Made by a program: the position numbers and the translations under genes. From positions 1 to 64,000 of the forward strand of contig NZ_NOZR01000014.1 of the NCBI RefSeq assembly GCF_002250655.1: a DNA stretch of 64,000 nucleotides. The letters run 5' to 3'. The notes under the pieces were generated by a model. That model had not been told where the DNA came from, ran no database searches, and saw only the letters and a list, made by a program, of their open reading frames with translations. The stretch comes from Mycolicibacterium sphagni (GTDB lineage Bacteria > Actinomycetota > Actinomycetes > Mycobacteriales > Mycobacteriaceae). Numbering within the stretch: the first letter of the stretch is position 1; the number at the start of each line of letters is the position of its first letter. This document shows, piece by piece, positions 10,635 to 19,084 of the stretch.

Positions 10635-11611
10635 CGACCTTCTCAGCCGATGTCCCCGGTCACTCCGCTCCTGTCCTCCGCGCCGCACTGGACGGCCAGC
10701 TGCAGGGCTACCTCGACCACCTCACCATCGAACGCGGGGTGGCGGCCAATACGATCAGCTCCTATCGGCGCGATCTGCGCCGTTACGTCGAGCACCTGAC
10801 TCAGCGCGGCATCGACGATCTGACCAACGTCTCCGAGAACGACGTCAGCGACTTCCTGGTGGCGCTGCGCCGCGGCGACCCGGACGCCGGCTCGGTGCCG
10901 CTGTCGGCGGTGTCGGCGGCACGGGCGCTGATCGCGGTGCGCGGATTTCACCGGTTCGCCGCCGCCGAGGGGATCATCGGTGTCGATGTGGCCAGGGCGG
11001 TCAAGCCACCCACCCCGAGCCGTCGACTGCCCAAGAGTCTGACCCTCGACGACGTGCTGGCCCTGCTCGACGGCGCTGGCGGCGACAGCCCGTCGGACGG
11101 GCCGTTGACGTTGCGCAACCGGGCGATGCTGGAGTTGCTGTACTCCACCGGCGCGCGGATCTCCGAAGCGGTCGGGCTGGATGTCGACGACGTCGACACC
11201 GAGGCTCGCTCGGTACTGCTGCGCGGCAAGGGCGGCAAGCAGCGGCTGGTACCGGTGGGCCGGCCGGCGATCGCGGCGCTGGACGCGTACCTGGTGCGGG
11301 GCCGTCCCGAATTGGCGCGCCGAGGGCGCGGGGGGCCGGCGATTTTCTTGAACGCCCGAGGCGGACGGTTATCACGGCAGAGCGCCTGGCAGGTGCTGCA
11401 GGACGCGGCCGAGCGCGCCGGTATCTCCGCGGCGGTGTCACCGCACACTCTGCGACACTCTTTTGCCACCCACCTGCTGGACGGCGGCGCCGACGTCCGC
11501 GTGGTCCAGGAACTGCTTGGGCACGCGTCGGTCACCACGACGCAGATATACACCCTGGTCACGGTGCATGCGCTGCGCGAGGTGTGGGCCGGCGCACATC
11601 CGCGGGCATGA
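10631..11611 (+). CDS. xerD: Site-specific tyrosine recombinase XerD
   Basis: A 326-residue recombinase with an N-terminal SAM-like DNA-binding domain and a complete catalytic set: Arg176 (GARISE), Lys200 (RGKGGK), His272 and Arg275 (HTLRHSFATHLL), His298 (LGHAS) and nucleophile Tyr307. With XerC it resolves chromosome dimers at dif. It is chromosomal and syntenic with Rv1701, not a phage integrase. The ATG at 10631 overlaps the Nudix stop (ATGA). Confidence 0.95.
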   Translation: MTTFSADVPGHSAPVLRAALDGQLQGYLDHLTIERGVAANTISSYRRDLRRYVEHLTQRGIDDLTNVSENDVSDFLVALRRGDPDAGSVPLSAVSAARALIAVRGFHRFAAAEGIIGVDVARAVKPPTPSRRLPKSLTLDDVLALLDGAGGDSPSDGPLTLRNRAMLELLYSTGARISEAVGLDVDDVDTEARSVLLRGKGGKQRLVPVGRPAIAALDAYLVRGRPELARRGRGGPAIFLNARGGRLSRQSAWQVLQDAAERAGISAAVSPHTLRHSFATHLLDGGADVRVVQELLGHASVTTTQIYTLVTVHALREVWAGAHPRA

Positions 11612-11648
11612 TGTCGCGGGTCTGCCATTCGCAGCGCCGACACACCGT

Positions 11649-11654
11649 TAGACT
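11649..11654 (+). promoter_or_regulatory. Candidate -10 element (TAGACT) before parA
   Basis: TAGACT lies in the xerD-parA gap, 7 nt before an ATG at 11662 that opens a 15-codon ORF. It would allow parA-scpAB expression independent of xerD. Confidence 0.45.
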
Positions 11655-11661
11655 TTCGCGG

Positions 11662-11709
11662 ATGTCCGCCACGCCGCCGAATCGCCTGATGACGGGGGGC
11701 ACGGCGTGA
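11662..11709 (+). CDS. Possible 15-residue leader peptide coupled to parA
   Basis: ATG at 11662 opens MSATPPNRLMTGGTA, and its TGA overlaps the parA GTG as GTGA. A -10 hexamer 7 nt before the ATG suggests a leaderless message beginning here. This is a sequence-based suggestion only; the peptide itself has no recognisable motif and may serve just to deliver ribosomes to the parA start. Confidence 0.35.
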   Translation: MSATPPNRLMTGGTA

Positions 11710-12569
11710 CCGACGAGGTAGACGGCGACGTCCCCATCGGTCTCACCGGCCGCCCACCCCGACACATTCCCGAACCACAGCCGCTGACTTCGCATGGGCC
11801 GGCCAAGGTCATCTCGATGTGTAACCAGAAGGGCGGCGTCGGCAAGACCACCTCCACGATCAACTTGGGCGCGGCGCTGGCCGAGTACGGCCGTCGAGTG
11901 CTGCTGGTGGACCTCGATCCCCAGGGTGCGTTGTCCGCGGGACTGGGTGTGCCGCACTACGAGCTGGCCAACACGGTGCACAACCTGATGATCGAGCCGC
12001 GGGTGAGCATCGACGAGGTACTGATCAACACCCGGGTCAAGAACCTGGATCTGGTGCCCAGCAATATCGACCTGTCGGCCGCCGAGATCCAGCTTGTCAA
12101 CGAGGTCGGCCGCGAGCAGACCCTGGCCCGCGCGCTGCACCCGGTGCTCGACCGCTATGACTACGTGTTGATCGACTGCCAGCCGTCGCTGGGCCTGCTG
12201 ACCGTCAACGCGCTGGCCTGCTCCGACGGCGTGGTCATTCCGACGGAATGCGAATACTTCTCCCTGCGTGGCCTGGCGCTGCTCACCGACACCGTCGAGA
12301 AGGTGCGCGAGCGGCTCAACCCGCGGCTGTCGATCAGCGGGATTCTGATCACCCGGTTCGACAACCGCACGGTCAACGCCCGCGAGGTGATGGCCCGCGT
12401 GCTGGAACGCTTCGGCGATCTGGTGTTCGACACCGTCATCACCCGCACCGTGCGCTTCCCCGAGACCAGTGTCGCCGGCGAGCCCATCACCACCTGGGCA
12501 CCGAAATCGGCTGGCGCACAGGCATACCGATCGTTGGCCCGCGAGGTCATCGACCGCTTCGGCAAGTGA
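11706..12569 (+). CDS. parA: ParA-family ATPase next to scpAB
   Basis: A 287-residue ParA/Soj ATPase with deviant Walker A KGGVGKTT (42-49), switch DLDPQG and Walker B YVLIDCQPSLG. This is the Rv1708-type ParA that travels with scpA and scpB and has no parB beside it, distinct from the origin-proximal parAB pair. A role in chromosome organisation is inferred from this linkage. The GTG at 11706 follows the conserved arrangement, and the gene's last bases overlap the scpA GTG. Confidence 0.93.
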   Translation: MTDEVDGDVPIGLTGRPPRHIPEPQPLTSHGPAKVISMCNQKGGVGKTTSTINLGAALAEYGRRVLLVDLDPQGALSAGLGVPHYELANTVHNLMIEPRVSIDEVLINTRVKNLDLVPSNIDLSAAEIQLVNEVGREQTLARALHPVLDRYDYVLIDCQPSLGLLTVNALACSDGVVIPTECEYFSLRGLALLTDTVEKVRERLNPRLSISGILITRFDNRTVNAREVMARVLERFGDLVFDTVITRTVRFPETSVAGEPITTWAPKSAGAQAYRSLAREVIDRFGK

Positions 12570-13387
12570 CCGAACAGCCGGCGCCTACGAAGGGCTTTCG
12601 TGTCACGCTGACCAACTTCGAGGGTCCGTTCGACCTTCTGTTGCAGTTGATCTTCGCCCACCGCCTGGATGTCACCGAGGTCGCGCTGCATCAGGTGACC
12701 GACGAATTCATCGCCTACACCCGCGCGATCGGCCCCGAACTCGAGCTCGACGAGACCACGACGTTTTTGGTGATTGCCGCCACGTTGCTGGACCTCAAAG
12801 CCGCACGGCTGCTGCCCGCCGGTGAGGTCCACGACGAGGAGGATTTGGCGCTGCTGGAGGTGCGCGATCTGTTGTTCGCGCGGCTGCTGCAGTACCGCGC
12901 GTTCAAGCATGTCGCCGAGATGTTCGCCGAATTGGAGGCCGCGGCGCTGCGAAGTTATCCGCGGGCTGTCGCGCTCGAGGACCGCTTCGCCGACCTGCTT
13001 CCCGAGGTCATGCTGGGTGTCGACGCGATCACCTTCGCCGATATCGCCGCCGCCGCGTTCACTCCGCGCCCGGTGCCCACTGTCGGTACCGATCACCTGC
13101 ACGCGTCGCAGGTGTCGGTACCCGAGCAGGCCGAGCGGCTGCTGGAATTTCTCTCGGCTCGCGGGGTGGGGCAGTGGGCGTCGTTCAAGGAGCTGGTGGC
13201 CGACTGCGACGAGCCGATACAGATCGTCGGGCGCTTCCTGGCGCTGCTCGAACTGTATCGGGCCAGGACGGTAGCATTTGAGCAGGCAGAACCGCTTGGT
13301 GTGCTCCAGGTTTCGTGGACCGGGGACCGGCAGGTAGACGAAGAGCTGGTCAGATCCGAGTGGGAAGAAGAGCAGAACCAACCATGA
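12566..13387 (+). CDS. scpA: Segregation and condensation protein A
   Basis: A 273-residue kleisin subunit. The N-terminal VTLTNFEGPFDLLLQLI is the diagnostic ScpA start, followed by the helical KAARLLP region and a C-terminal winged helix (about 195-240). It bridges SMC heads with ScpB in the bacterial condensin. The GTG at 12566 (GTGA) overlaps the parA stop; the ATGA at 13384 couples it to scpB. The much longer in-frame extension inside parA was rejected. Confidence 0.95.
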   Translation: MTEQPAPTKGFRVTLTNFEGPFDLLLQLIFAHRLDVTEVALHQVTDEFIAYTRAIGPELELDETTTFLVIAATLLDLKAARLLPAGEVHDEEDLALLEVRDLLFARLLQYRAFKHVAEMFAELEAAALRSYPRAVALEDRFADLLPEVMLGVDAITFADIAAAAFTPRPVPTVGTDHLHASQVSVPEQAERLLEFLSARGVGQWASFKELVADCDEPIQIVGRFLALLELYRARTVAFEQAEPLGVLQVSWTGDRQVDEELVRSEWEEEQNQP

Positions 13388-14091
13388 CCGATGACGCAGG
13401 CGATGCACCCGACTTGGATCTTGGGGTCGAGCTGGACATCGACGTCGCCCATTCCGATCTGGATGACGACGAACTGGGCCGTGTGCTGGAGGCGCTGCTA
13501 CTGGTGGTGGACACCCCGGTCAGTGCCGAGACGCTGGCCACAGTGACTGAGCAGCCGGTGTACCGCATCACCGCCAAGCTGGAGTTGATGGCCGGGGAGT
13601 TGGCGGCCCGCGACAGTGGCATCGACCTACGTGAGGCCGGCGGCGGCTGGCGCATGTACACCCGCGCTCGGCTCGCACCGTATGTGGAGCGGTTGCTGCT
13701 GGACGGGTCGCGTTCGAAGCTGACCCGGGCAGCGTTGGAGACGCTCGCCGTGGTGGCCTATCGCCAGCCAGTGACCCGGGCACGCGTCAGCGCGGTGCGT
13801 GGCGTCAACGTCGATGCGGTGATCCGGACGTTGGTGGCGCGCGGGCTGATCACCGAGGCGGGTGCCGACGAGGACACCGGAGCCACGATGTTCGCCACCA
13901 CCGAGTTGTTCCTCGAGCGGCTCGGGTTGTCGTCGTTGACGGATCTTCCCGACATCGCCCCGCTATTGCCCGGCGTCGACGTGATCGACGACCTCAGCGA
14001 AAACCTGGACTCTGAGCCACGTTTCGCCAAGCTTTCCGCCGGCGCGGGTGCCGATGCGGCCATCGCCTTCGATGTGGACACCGATGCCTGA
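13384..14091 (+). CDS. scpB: Segregation and condensation protein B
   Basis: A 235-residue protein with an acidic N-terminal tail (first ~30 residues) and two winged-helix domains, including the hallmark RAALETLAVVAYRQPVTRA. It binds ScpA and regulates the SMC complex. The C-terminus carries an acidic tail beyond the usual fold. It is coupled to scpA by ATGA and to the pseudouridine synthase by an 8-nt overlap. Confidence 0.95.
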   Translation: MTDDAGDAPDLDLGVELDIDVAHSDLDDDELGRVLEALLLVVDTPVSAETLATVTEQPVYRITAKLELMAGELAARDSGIDLREAGGGWRMYTRARLAPYVERLLLDGSRSKLTRAALETLAVVAYRQPVTRARVSAVRGVNVDAVIRTLVARGLITEAGADEDTGATMFATTELFLERLGLSSLTDLPDIAPLLPGVDVIDDLSENLDSEPRFAKLSAGAGADAAIAFDVDTDA

Positions 14092-14827
14092 GCCAGAAGG
14101 GGTACGTCTTCAGAAGGTCCTGTCGCAGGCCGGAATCGCCTCGCGGCGGGTGGCCGAGCGCATGATCCACGACGGCCGGGTCGAAGTCGACGGGCGCATC
14201 GTCACCGAAATGGGCACCCGAGTGGACCCGGACACCGCTGACATCCGGGTGGACGGATCGCGAATCATCCTGGACGACACGATGATGTACCTGGCGATCA
14301 ACAAGCCCATCGGCATGCATTCCACGATGTCCGATGACCGGGGCCGGCCGTGCGTCGGCGATCTCGTGGAGCATCGGGTGCGGGGCAACAAAAACCTTTT
14401 TCACGTCGGGCGGCTGGACGCCGACACCGAGGGCTTGCTGCTGCTGACCAACGACGGAGAGCTGGCGCACCGGCTGATGCATCCGTCGTACGAGGTGCCG
14501 AAAACGTACCTGGCGACGGTAACCGGCTCGGTGCCAAAGGGTTTGGGTAAGACGCTGCGGGCTGGTATCGAACTCGACGACGGGCCGGTCGCGCTCGACG
14601 ATTTCGCGGTGGTCGACGCGGTGCCGGGCAAAACCCTCGTCCGCGTGACGTTGCACGAGGGCCGCAAACGGATCGTGCGCAGGCTACTGGCCGCGGCGGG
14701 CTTCCCAGTGGAGTCGTTGGTAAGAGTCAGTATCGGCGAGGTGACACTGGGCGAGCAGCGGCCGGGCAGCATCCGGGTGCTGAGCCGCAAGGAAGTTGGG
14801 GAACTGTACAAGGCGGTAGGTCTGTGA
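14084..14827 (+). CDS. rluB: 23S rRNA pseudouridine synthase, RluB type
   Basis: A 247-residue S4-domain pseudouridine synthase. The S4 domain begins VRLQKVLSQAGIASRRVAE (about 6-65). The catalytic Asp is in the family motif GRLDADTEGLLLLTNDG (near residue 109). The C-terminal region has EGRKRIVRRLL. RluB/RsuA enzymes modify one rRNA uridine. The ATG at 14084 overlaps scpB; GTG at 14101 is an alternative. It is coupled to cmk by GTGA. Confidence 0.93.
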   Translation: MPEPEGVRLQKVLSQAGIASRRVAERMIHDGRVEVDGRIVTEMGTRVDPDTADIRVDGSRIILDDTMMYLAINKPIGMHSTMSDDRGRPCVGDLVEHRVRGNKNLFHVGRLDADTEGLLLLTNDGELAHRLMHPSYEVPKTYLATVTGSVPKGLGKTLRAGIELDDGPVALDDFAVVDAVPGKTLVRVTLHEGRKRIVRRLLAAAGFPVESLVRVSIGEVTLGEQRPGSIRVLSRKEVGELYKAVGL

Positions 14828-15504
14828 GTGGTCTGGTGGTGGCGGTCGACGGTCCCGCTGGGACTGGAAAGTCTTCGGTCTCAAGGTCATTGGCGCGTGC
14901 ACTGGACGCCCACTACCTGGATACCGGGGCGATGTACCGGATCGCCACGCTGTCGATGCTGCGCGCCCACGTCGACCTGACCGATCCCGACGCGATCGCG
15001 GCGGCCTCCGATGTGCCGCTGTCGGTGGGCCACGACCCTGATGTCGATCGTGCTTACCTTGGCGGAGAGGACGTTTCGGCCGAGATCCGCGGTGACGAGG
15101 TGACTCGCGCGGTCTCGGCGGTGTCGGCCGTTCCGCAGGTACGCACCCGGCTGGTGGCCCTGCAGCGGGAATTGGCTTCCGGGCCGGACAATGTCGTCGT
15201 CGAAGGGCGTGACATCGGCACCGTCGTGCTGCCGGACGCCGACGTGAAGATCTTCCTGACCGCGTCGGCGGAAACCCGGGCGCGCCGGCGCAACGATCAG
15301 AATGTCGCGGTGGGCTTGGTCGACGACTACGAGACGGTGCTGGCTGATGTGCGTCGCCGCGATCACCTGGACTCCACGCGCGCGCTGTCACCGCTGCGCC
15401 CCGCCGAGGACGCGGTGATCGTGGATACCAGCGATATGAACGAAGCAGAAGTGGTGGCCCACCTGCTGCAATTGGTCGAGCAGCGAAGCGGGGCAGTGCG
15501 ATGA
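14824..15504 (+). CDS. cmk: Cytidylate kinase
   Basis: A 226-residue NMP kinase that phosphorylates CMP/dCMP. Walker A GPAGTGKS is at 10-17, followed by the LDTGAMYR substrate motif and a VVEGRDIGTVVLPDADVK segment that is diagnostic for Cmk. The GTG at 14824 overlaps the rluB stop, and the stop overlaps the der ATG. The cmk-der pair is conserved across actinobacteria. Confidence 0.97.
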   Translation: MSGLVVAVDGPAGTGKSSVSRSLARALDAHYLDTGAMYRIATLSMLRAHVDLTDPDAIAAASDVPLSVGHDPDVDRAYLGGEDVSAEIRGDEVTRAVSAVSAVPQVRTRLVALQRELASGPDNVVVEGRDIGTVVLPDADVKIFLTASAETRARRRNDQNVAVGLVDDYETVLADVRRRDHLDSTRALSPLRPAEDAVIVDTSDMNEAEVVAHLLQLVEQRSGAVR

Positions 15505-16904
15505 CCGACGACGGCACATGGTCGGACGAAAGCGACTGGGAACTCGGCGAGGAAGGCTTCGAGGACGAGGGTGAGGCGTTCGCGCCACCGCCGGTAGTCG
15601 CCATCGTCGGCCGGCCCAACGTCGGCAAGTCCACATTGGTGAACCGGATCCTTGGGCGACGTGAAGCCGTCGTGCAGGACCTGCCGGGTGTGACCCGCGA
15701 TCGAGTGTCCTACGACGCGTCCTGGACCGGGCGGCGGTTCGTGGTGCAGGACACCGGCGGGTGGGAGCCCGATGCGAAAGGCCTGCAGCAATTGGTGGCC
15801 GAACAGGCGTCGGTGGCAATGAAGACGGCGGACGCGATCATCCTCGTGGTCGACGCCACGGTCGGCGCCACCTCCGGGGACGAGGCCGCGGCGCGGATCC
15901 TGCGCCGATCGGGTAAGCCAGTGTTCTTGGCGGCCAACAAGGTTGACAACGAGAAGGGCGAATCGGACGCGGCGGCACTGTGGTCGCTGGGGCTGGGGGA
16001 GCCGCACCCCGTCAGCGCCATGCACGGGCGCGGCGTGGCCGACCTGCTGGACGAACTGATCGCCGTGTTGCCCGAGGCGTCGGAGGTGGCCCCGGCACCC
16101 GGCGGTCCACGTCGGGTGGCGTTGGTGGGCAAGCCGAACGTCGGCAAGAGCTCGCTGCTGAACCGGCTGGCCGGCGCCGAGCGATCGGTCGTGCACGATG
16201 TCGCGGGCACTACGGTGGACCCAGTTGACTCGCTGATCGAATTGGGCGGCAAGACTTGGCGTTTCGTCGATACCGCCGGATTGCGCAGACGGGTCGGACA
16301 GGCCAGCGGGCATGAGTTCTACGCCTCGGTGCGCACGCATAGCGCGATCGACGCCGCCGAGGTGGTGGTGGTGTTGATCGACGCCTCGCAGTCGCTGACC
16401 GAGCAGGACCAGCGCGTGCTGACGATGGTGATTGAGGCTGGCCGGGCGCTGGTGCTGGCGTTCAACAAGTGGGATCTGGTCGACGAGGACCGGCGGTATC
16501 TGCTGGAGAAGGAGATCGACCGCGAGCTGGCACAGCTGCAGTGGGCGCCGCGGGTGAATATCTCGGCCAAGAGCGGGCGTGCGGTGCAGAAGCTGGTGCC
16601 GGCGATGGAGACCGCGCTGGCGTCGTGGGATGCCCGGATCTCCACCGGCCAGCTGAATACCTGGATCAAGGAAGTCGTCGCCGCCACACCGCCGCCAGTG
16701 CGTGGCGGTAAGCAGCCGCGGATCCTGTTCGCCACTCAGGCCACCGCGCGTCCGCCGACGTTCGTGCTGTTCACCAGTGGTTTCCTGGAGGCCGGCTACC
16801 GCCGCTTCCTAGAGCGCCGGCTGCGCGAGACGTTCGGTTTCGAGGGTTCGCCGATCCGGATCAACGTCCGGGTGCGCGAGAAACGCAAACTCAAGCCACG
16901 CTGA
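15501..16904 (+). CDS. der: Double-GTPase ribosome assembly factor Der (EngA)
   Basis: A 467-residue protein with an acidic N-terminal extension (1-28), two consecutive GTPase domains (GRPNVGKST at 37 and GKPNVGKSS near 211, with NKVD and NKWD G4 motifs) and a C-terminal KH-like domain. Der acts in 50S subunit maturation. The second DTAG switch (FVDTAG) and a DTGG in the first domain are both present. Confidence 0.97.
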   Translation: MTDDGTWSDESDWELGEEGFEDEGEAFAPPPVVAIVGRPNVGKSTLVNRILGRREAVVQDLPGVTRDRVSYDASWTGRRFVVQDTGGWEPDAKGLQQLVAEQASVAMKTADAIILVVDATVGATSGDEAAARILRRSGKPVFLAANKVDNEKGESDAAALWSLGLGEPHPVSAMHGRGVADLLDELIAVLPEASEVAPAPGGPRRVALVGKPNVGKSSLLNRLAGAERSVVHDVAGTTVDPVDSLIELGGKTWRFVDTAGLRRRVGQASGHEFYASVRTHSAIDAAEVVVVLIDASQSLTEQDQRVLTMVIEAGRALVLAFNKWDLVDEDRRYLLEKEIDRELAQLQWAPRVNISAKSGRAVQKLVPAMETALASWDARISTGQLNTWIKEVVAATPPPVRGGKQPRILFATQATARPPTFVLFTSGFLEAGYRRFLERRLRETFGFEGSPIRINVRVREKRKLKPR

Positions 16905-16942
16905 ATCGGCGGGTTTGAAGCTCGTGAAGGGCTTGTGGCCAG

Positions 16943-16948
16943 TAGATT
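16943..16948 (+). promoter_or_regulatory. Candidate -10 element (TAGATT), leaderless start
   Basis: TAGATT lies 7 nt before the ATG at 16956. This supports that ATG over the GTG at 16935, which would lie inside the promoter. Confidence 0.45.
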
Positions 16949-16955
16949 GCCAGGT

Positions 16956-17240
16956 ATGGAGTTTGCCGCCTCGCTCGTGCCCACTCGCCGCCTGATCTAC
17001 GGCGTTGCTGGCTTGATGATCGCCACGGCGCCCGCGATCGCCGTGTTCTCGGGTGCCTTCGATGGCGCCGCGCCGCGGGTGCTGGCCTGCTCGGAGACTG
17101 ACACCGAGGATAGTTTCTCGATGGACTGCGCACCGACCGTCATCCCCGACACCAGCGACAACCTGACCGAGGCTGAGGTCGCGGAGCCGGGATTCAACGG
17201 CGGCGACCACGGTCCTGGCCCCACCGGCGGCCACCATTAG
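16956..17240 (+). CDS. Small exported protein of unknown function
   Basis: A 94-residue protein with an N-terminal hydrophobic segment (about 10-32), likely a signal peptide or anchor, then an acidic mature part with two Cys and a Gly/His-rich end (GGDHGPGPTGGHH). The terminal histidines could bind metal, but this is speculation. The ATG at 16956 was chosen because a -10 hexamer precedes it by 7 nt; a GTG at 16935 would add 7 residues. It converges with the nitroreductase gene, with stops overlapping by 4 nt. Confidence 0.7.
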   Translation: MEFAASLVPTRRLIYGVAGLMIATAPAIAVFSGAFDGAAPRVLACSETDTEDSFSMDCAPTVIPDTSDNLTEAEVAEPGFNGGDHGPGPTGGHH

Positions 17241-17920
17241 TCCTTGACCCACCGCTTTCCGTACGAGTCGAGGTGGACGACGTCCTCGACGGGCTTACGG
17301 GTGGTTGGCCCGTAGCGCCCCTTCGGCCACCCCAGGGGAATCACGCAGATCGGCGTCACCGACAGCGGTAGGCCGAGAGTCTTACGAGCCGAGGTGACGC
17401 TCCATAGCGGCATGGTGATCAGCGATGCGCCCAGGCCCATGGCGCGGGCGGCGAGCAGCAGGTTCTGCACGCTGGGGTAGATCGACCCGAAGTAGGACGA
17501 TTCGCCGACGAAGGGTGTCGGCAGGTAGGGCAGGCGCATGCCGCCGCGCAGGCACGGGATGACCAGCACGGGGATCTCGCTGAAGTGCTCAACCTGCCAC
17601 TTCACGGATCGCAGGATCTTGAGCATCGATTCGTCGCCGGCAGCTGCTCGCTCGCCGAGAGCCCCGTAGGCCGCCCAGCCTTGGCGGTAGCGCTTGCCGA
17701 GCTTGTCTTTGACGCGCTGGTCCTTGACGACGATGAACTCCCAGTTCTGGCCGTTGGATCCGGTGGGGGCGCGAAGTCCGAGTTCGATGCATTTGGCGAC
17801 GAGGGCGTCGTCGACGGGGTCGGGTTTCACGCGGCGGATGGCCCGCTGGGTCATCATCGCGTCGAGCAGGGGCATGGACAGGGCGGCCAGCGCCTCGTCG
17901 GTACTCGGTATCTCGCTCAT
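17237..17920 (-). CDS. Nitroreductase-family flavoprotein
   Basis: A 227-residue FMN-dependent nitroreductase-fold protein: RAIRRVKPDPVDDALVAKCIELGLRAP-type N-terminus, then the cofactor-binding TGSNGQNWEFIVV and a GLGASLITMPLW segment. It probably reduces nitro or quinone compounds with NAD(P)H; the substrate is unknown. The start at 17920 (MSEIPSTDEAL) is preferred because the longer reading to 18061 would run into the divergent permease promoter and adds a low-complexity tail. Confidence 0.87.
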   Translation of the reverse strand: MSEIPSTDEALAALSMPLLDAMMTQRAIRRVKPDPVDDALVAKCIELGLRAPTGSNGQNWEFIVVKDQRVKDKLGKRYRQGWAAYGALGERAAAGDESMLKILRSVKWQVEHFSEIPVLVIPCLRGGMRLPYLPTPFVGESSYFGSIYPSVQNLLLAARAMGLGASLITMPLWSVTSARKTLGLPLSVTPICVIPLGWPKGRYGPTTRKPVEDVVHLDSYGKRWVKD

Positions 17921-18034
17921 AGCGTCCGACAGTATTGGTCGCGGTAGCGGTCCGCGCCTGTGTCGTGGAACACATTGAGCGTCAGGATGTTTCGGGTCTT
18001 CCCGCCCGGGTGTGATGGGTTGTCGACATCCGGT

Positions 18035-18040
18035 TAGGGT
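18035..18040 (+). promoter_or_regulatory. Candidate -10 element (TAGGGT), leaderless start
   Basis: TAGGGT is 6 nt before the GTG at 18047, so transcript and reading frame would begin together. This decides between TTG 18044, GTG 18047 and ATG 18062. Confidence 0.5.
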
Positions 18041-18046
18041 TTTTTG

Positions 18047-18829
18047 GTGCCTGTTTCCCACATGATTGTGATCGCCTTGGCCGGCCTGGGAGCGGGGGCG
18101 ATCAATTCGCTGGTCGGCTCGGGCACGCTGATCACGTTCCCGACGCTGGTGGCGCTGGGATTTCCGCCGGTGACGGCGACGATGTCGAACGCGATCGGTC
18201 TGGTGGCCGGCGGTGTGTCTGGGACGTGGGGGTATCGCAAGGAGCTCGGCGGGCAGGGGGATCGGCTGCGCTGGCAGATCCCGGCGTCACTGGTCGGGGC
18301 GGCCATCGGGGCGTTTCTGCTGCTACATCTGCCGGAGAAGGTGTTCACCGAGGTCGTTCCGGTGCTGTTGATCTTGGCGCTCGTGCTGGTGGTGATCGGG
18401 CCGCGGATCCAGGCATACGCGCGCGCTCGAGCTGAGGCGACGGGGCGGTCGGCTGAGCACGTGTCGCCGAAGCGGATGGCTGCGCTGGTGCTGGGCACGT
18501 TCGCGGTCGGGATCTACGGCGGGTACTTCACCGCCGCGCAGGGCATCCTGCTGATCGGTGTGATGGGGGCGTTGCTGCCCGAGGATATGCAGCGGATGAA
18601 TGCGGCCAAGAATCTGCTATCGCTGCTGGTGAACATCGTCGCGGCGGTGGGCTACACGCTGGTGGCGTTCGACCGGGTGAGTTGGGAGGCGGCGGGGCTC
18701 ATCGCGGCCGGGTCGCTCATCGGCGGGTGGCTCGGCGCGCACTACGGGCGACGGCTATCGCCGAACGTGCTGCGTGCCGTGATCGTCGTGGTGGGGCTGA
18801 TCGGGCTGTACCGGTTGGTGACGGTGTGA
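18047..18829 (+). CDS. TauE/SafE (TSUP) family membrane permease
   Basis: A 260-residue integral membrane protein with about eight hydrophobic helices and the two half-repeats typical of TSUP permeases (GAGAINSLVGSGTLITFPTL near the N-terminus, GIYGGYFTAAQGILLIG in the second half). The family exports or imports small sulfur-containing or organic anions; the substrate cannot be read from sequence. The GTG at 18047 fits the leaderless -10 spacing. The gene diverges from the nitroreductase. Confidence 0.85.
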   Translation: MPVSHMIVIALAGLGAGAINSLVGSGTLITFPTLVALGFPPVTATMSNAIGLVAGGVSGTWGYRKELGGQGDRLRWQIPASLVGAAIGAFLLLHLPEKVFTEVVPVLLILALVLVVIGPRIQAYARARAEATGRSAEHVSPKRMAALVLGTFAVGIYGGYFTAAQGILLIGVMGALLPEDMQRMNAAKNLLSLLVNIVAAVGYTLVAFDRVSWEAAGLIAAGSLIGGWLGAHYGRRLSPNVLRAVIVVVGLIGLYRLVTV

Positions 18830-18867
18830 CGGGTGTGGCCGATTCGGGTGTCGGCGGGGGCCTACGG

Positions 18868-18873
18868 TAGGCT
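18868..18873 (+). promoter_or_regulatory. Candidate -10 element for tRNA-Pro (TAGGCT)
   Basis: TAGGCT fits TANNNT and lies 34 nt upstream of the mature tRNA 5' end, a reasonable distance for a short 5' leader. Confidence 0.4.
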
Positions 18874-18907
18874 TTCGATCTGCTGCCGGGGATCCCGGAC
18901 AGCGCCG

Positions 18908-18981
<74 letters not shown>

Positions 18982-18998
18982 CTGAGGTTCTTGCAGGT

Positions 18999-19034
18999 AA
19001 AGGGCGGTTTCCGGAAAATCCGGAGCCGCCTTTC
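18999..19034 (+). terminator. tRNA-Pro terminator hairpin
   Basis: An inverted repeat AAAGGGCGG...TCCGGA / TCCGGA..CCGCCTTT follows the tRNA by about 18 nt and ends in TTT. The stem has an internal mismatch. It also separates the tRNA from the convergent cyclase gene. Confidence 0.75.
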
Positions 19035-19084
19035 CTATACCTGGTAGGGGTGCCGAGATCAGGGCTCCCGGCCCGGCGCCGTGT

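Noticed and set aside
10631..11611. XerD as a phage or island integrase
   Set aside because: It is syntenic with the conserved chromosomal Rv1701 locus, has no att-site or phage genes around it, and sits in a housekeeping overlap chain.
10552..11709. A 385-residue open frame spanning xerD
   Set aside because: It reads xerD in a wrong frame, giving Arg/Gly/Pro-rich sequence without motifs. Only its last 15 codons, opening at 11662, were kept as a possible leader peptide.
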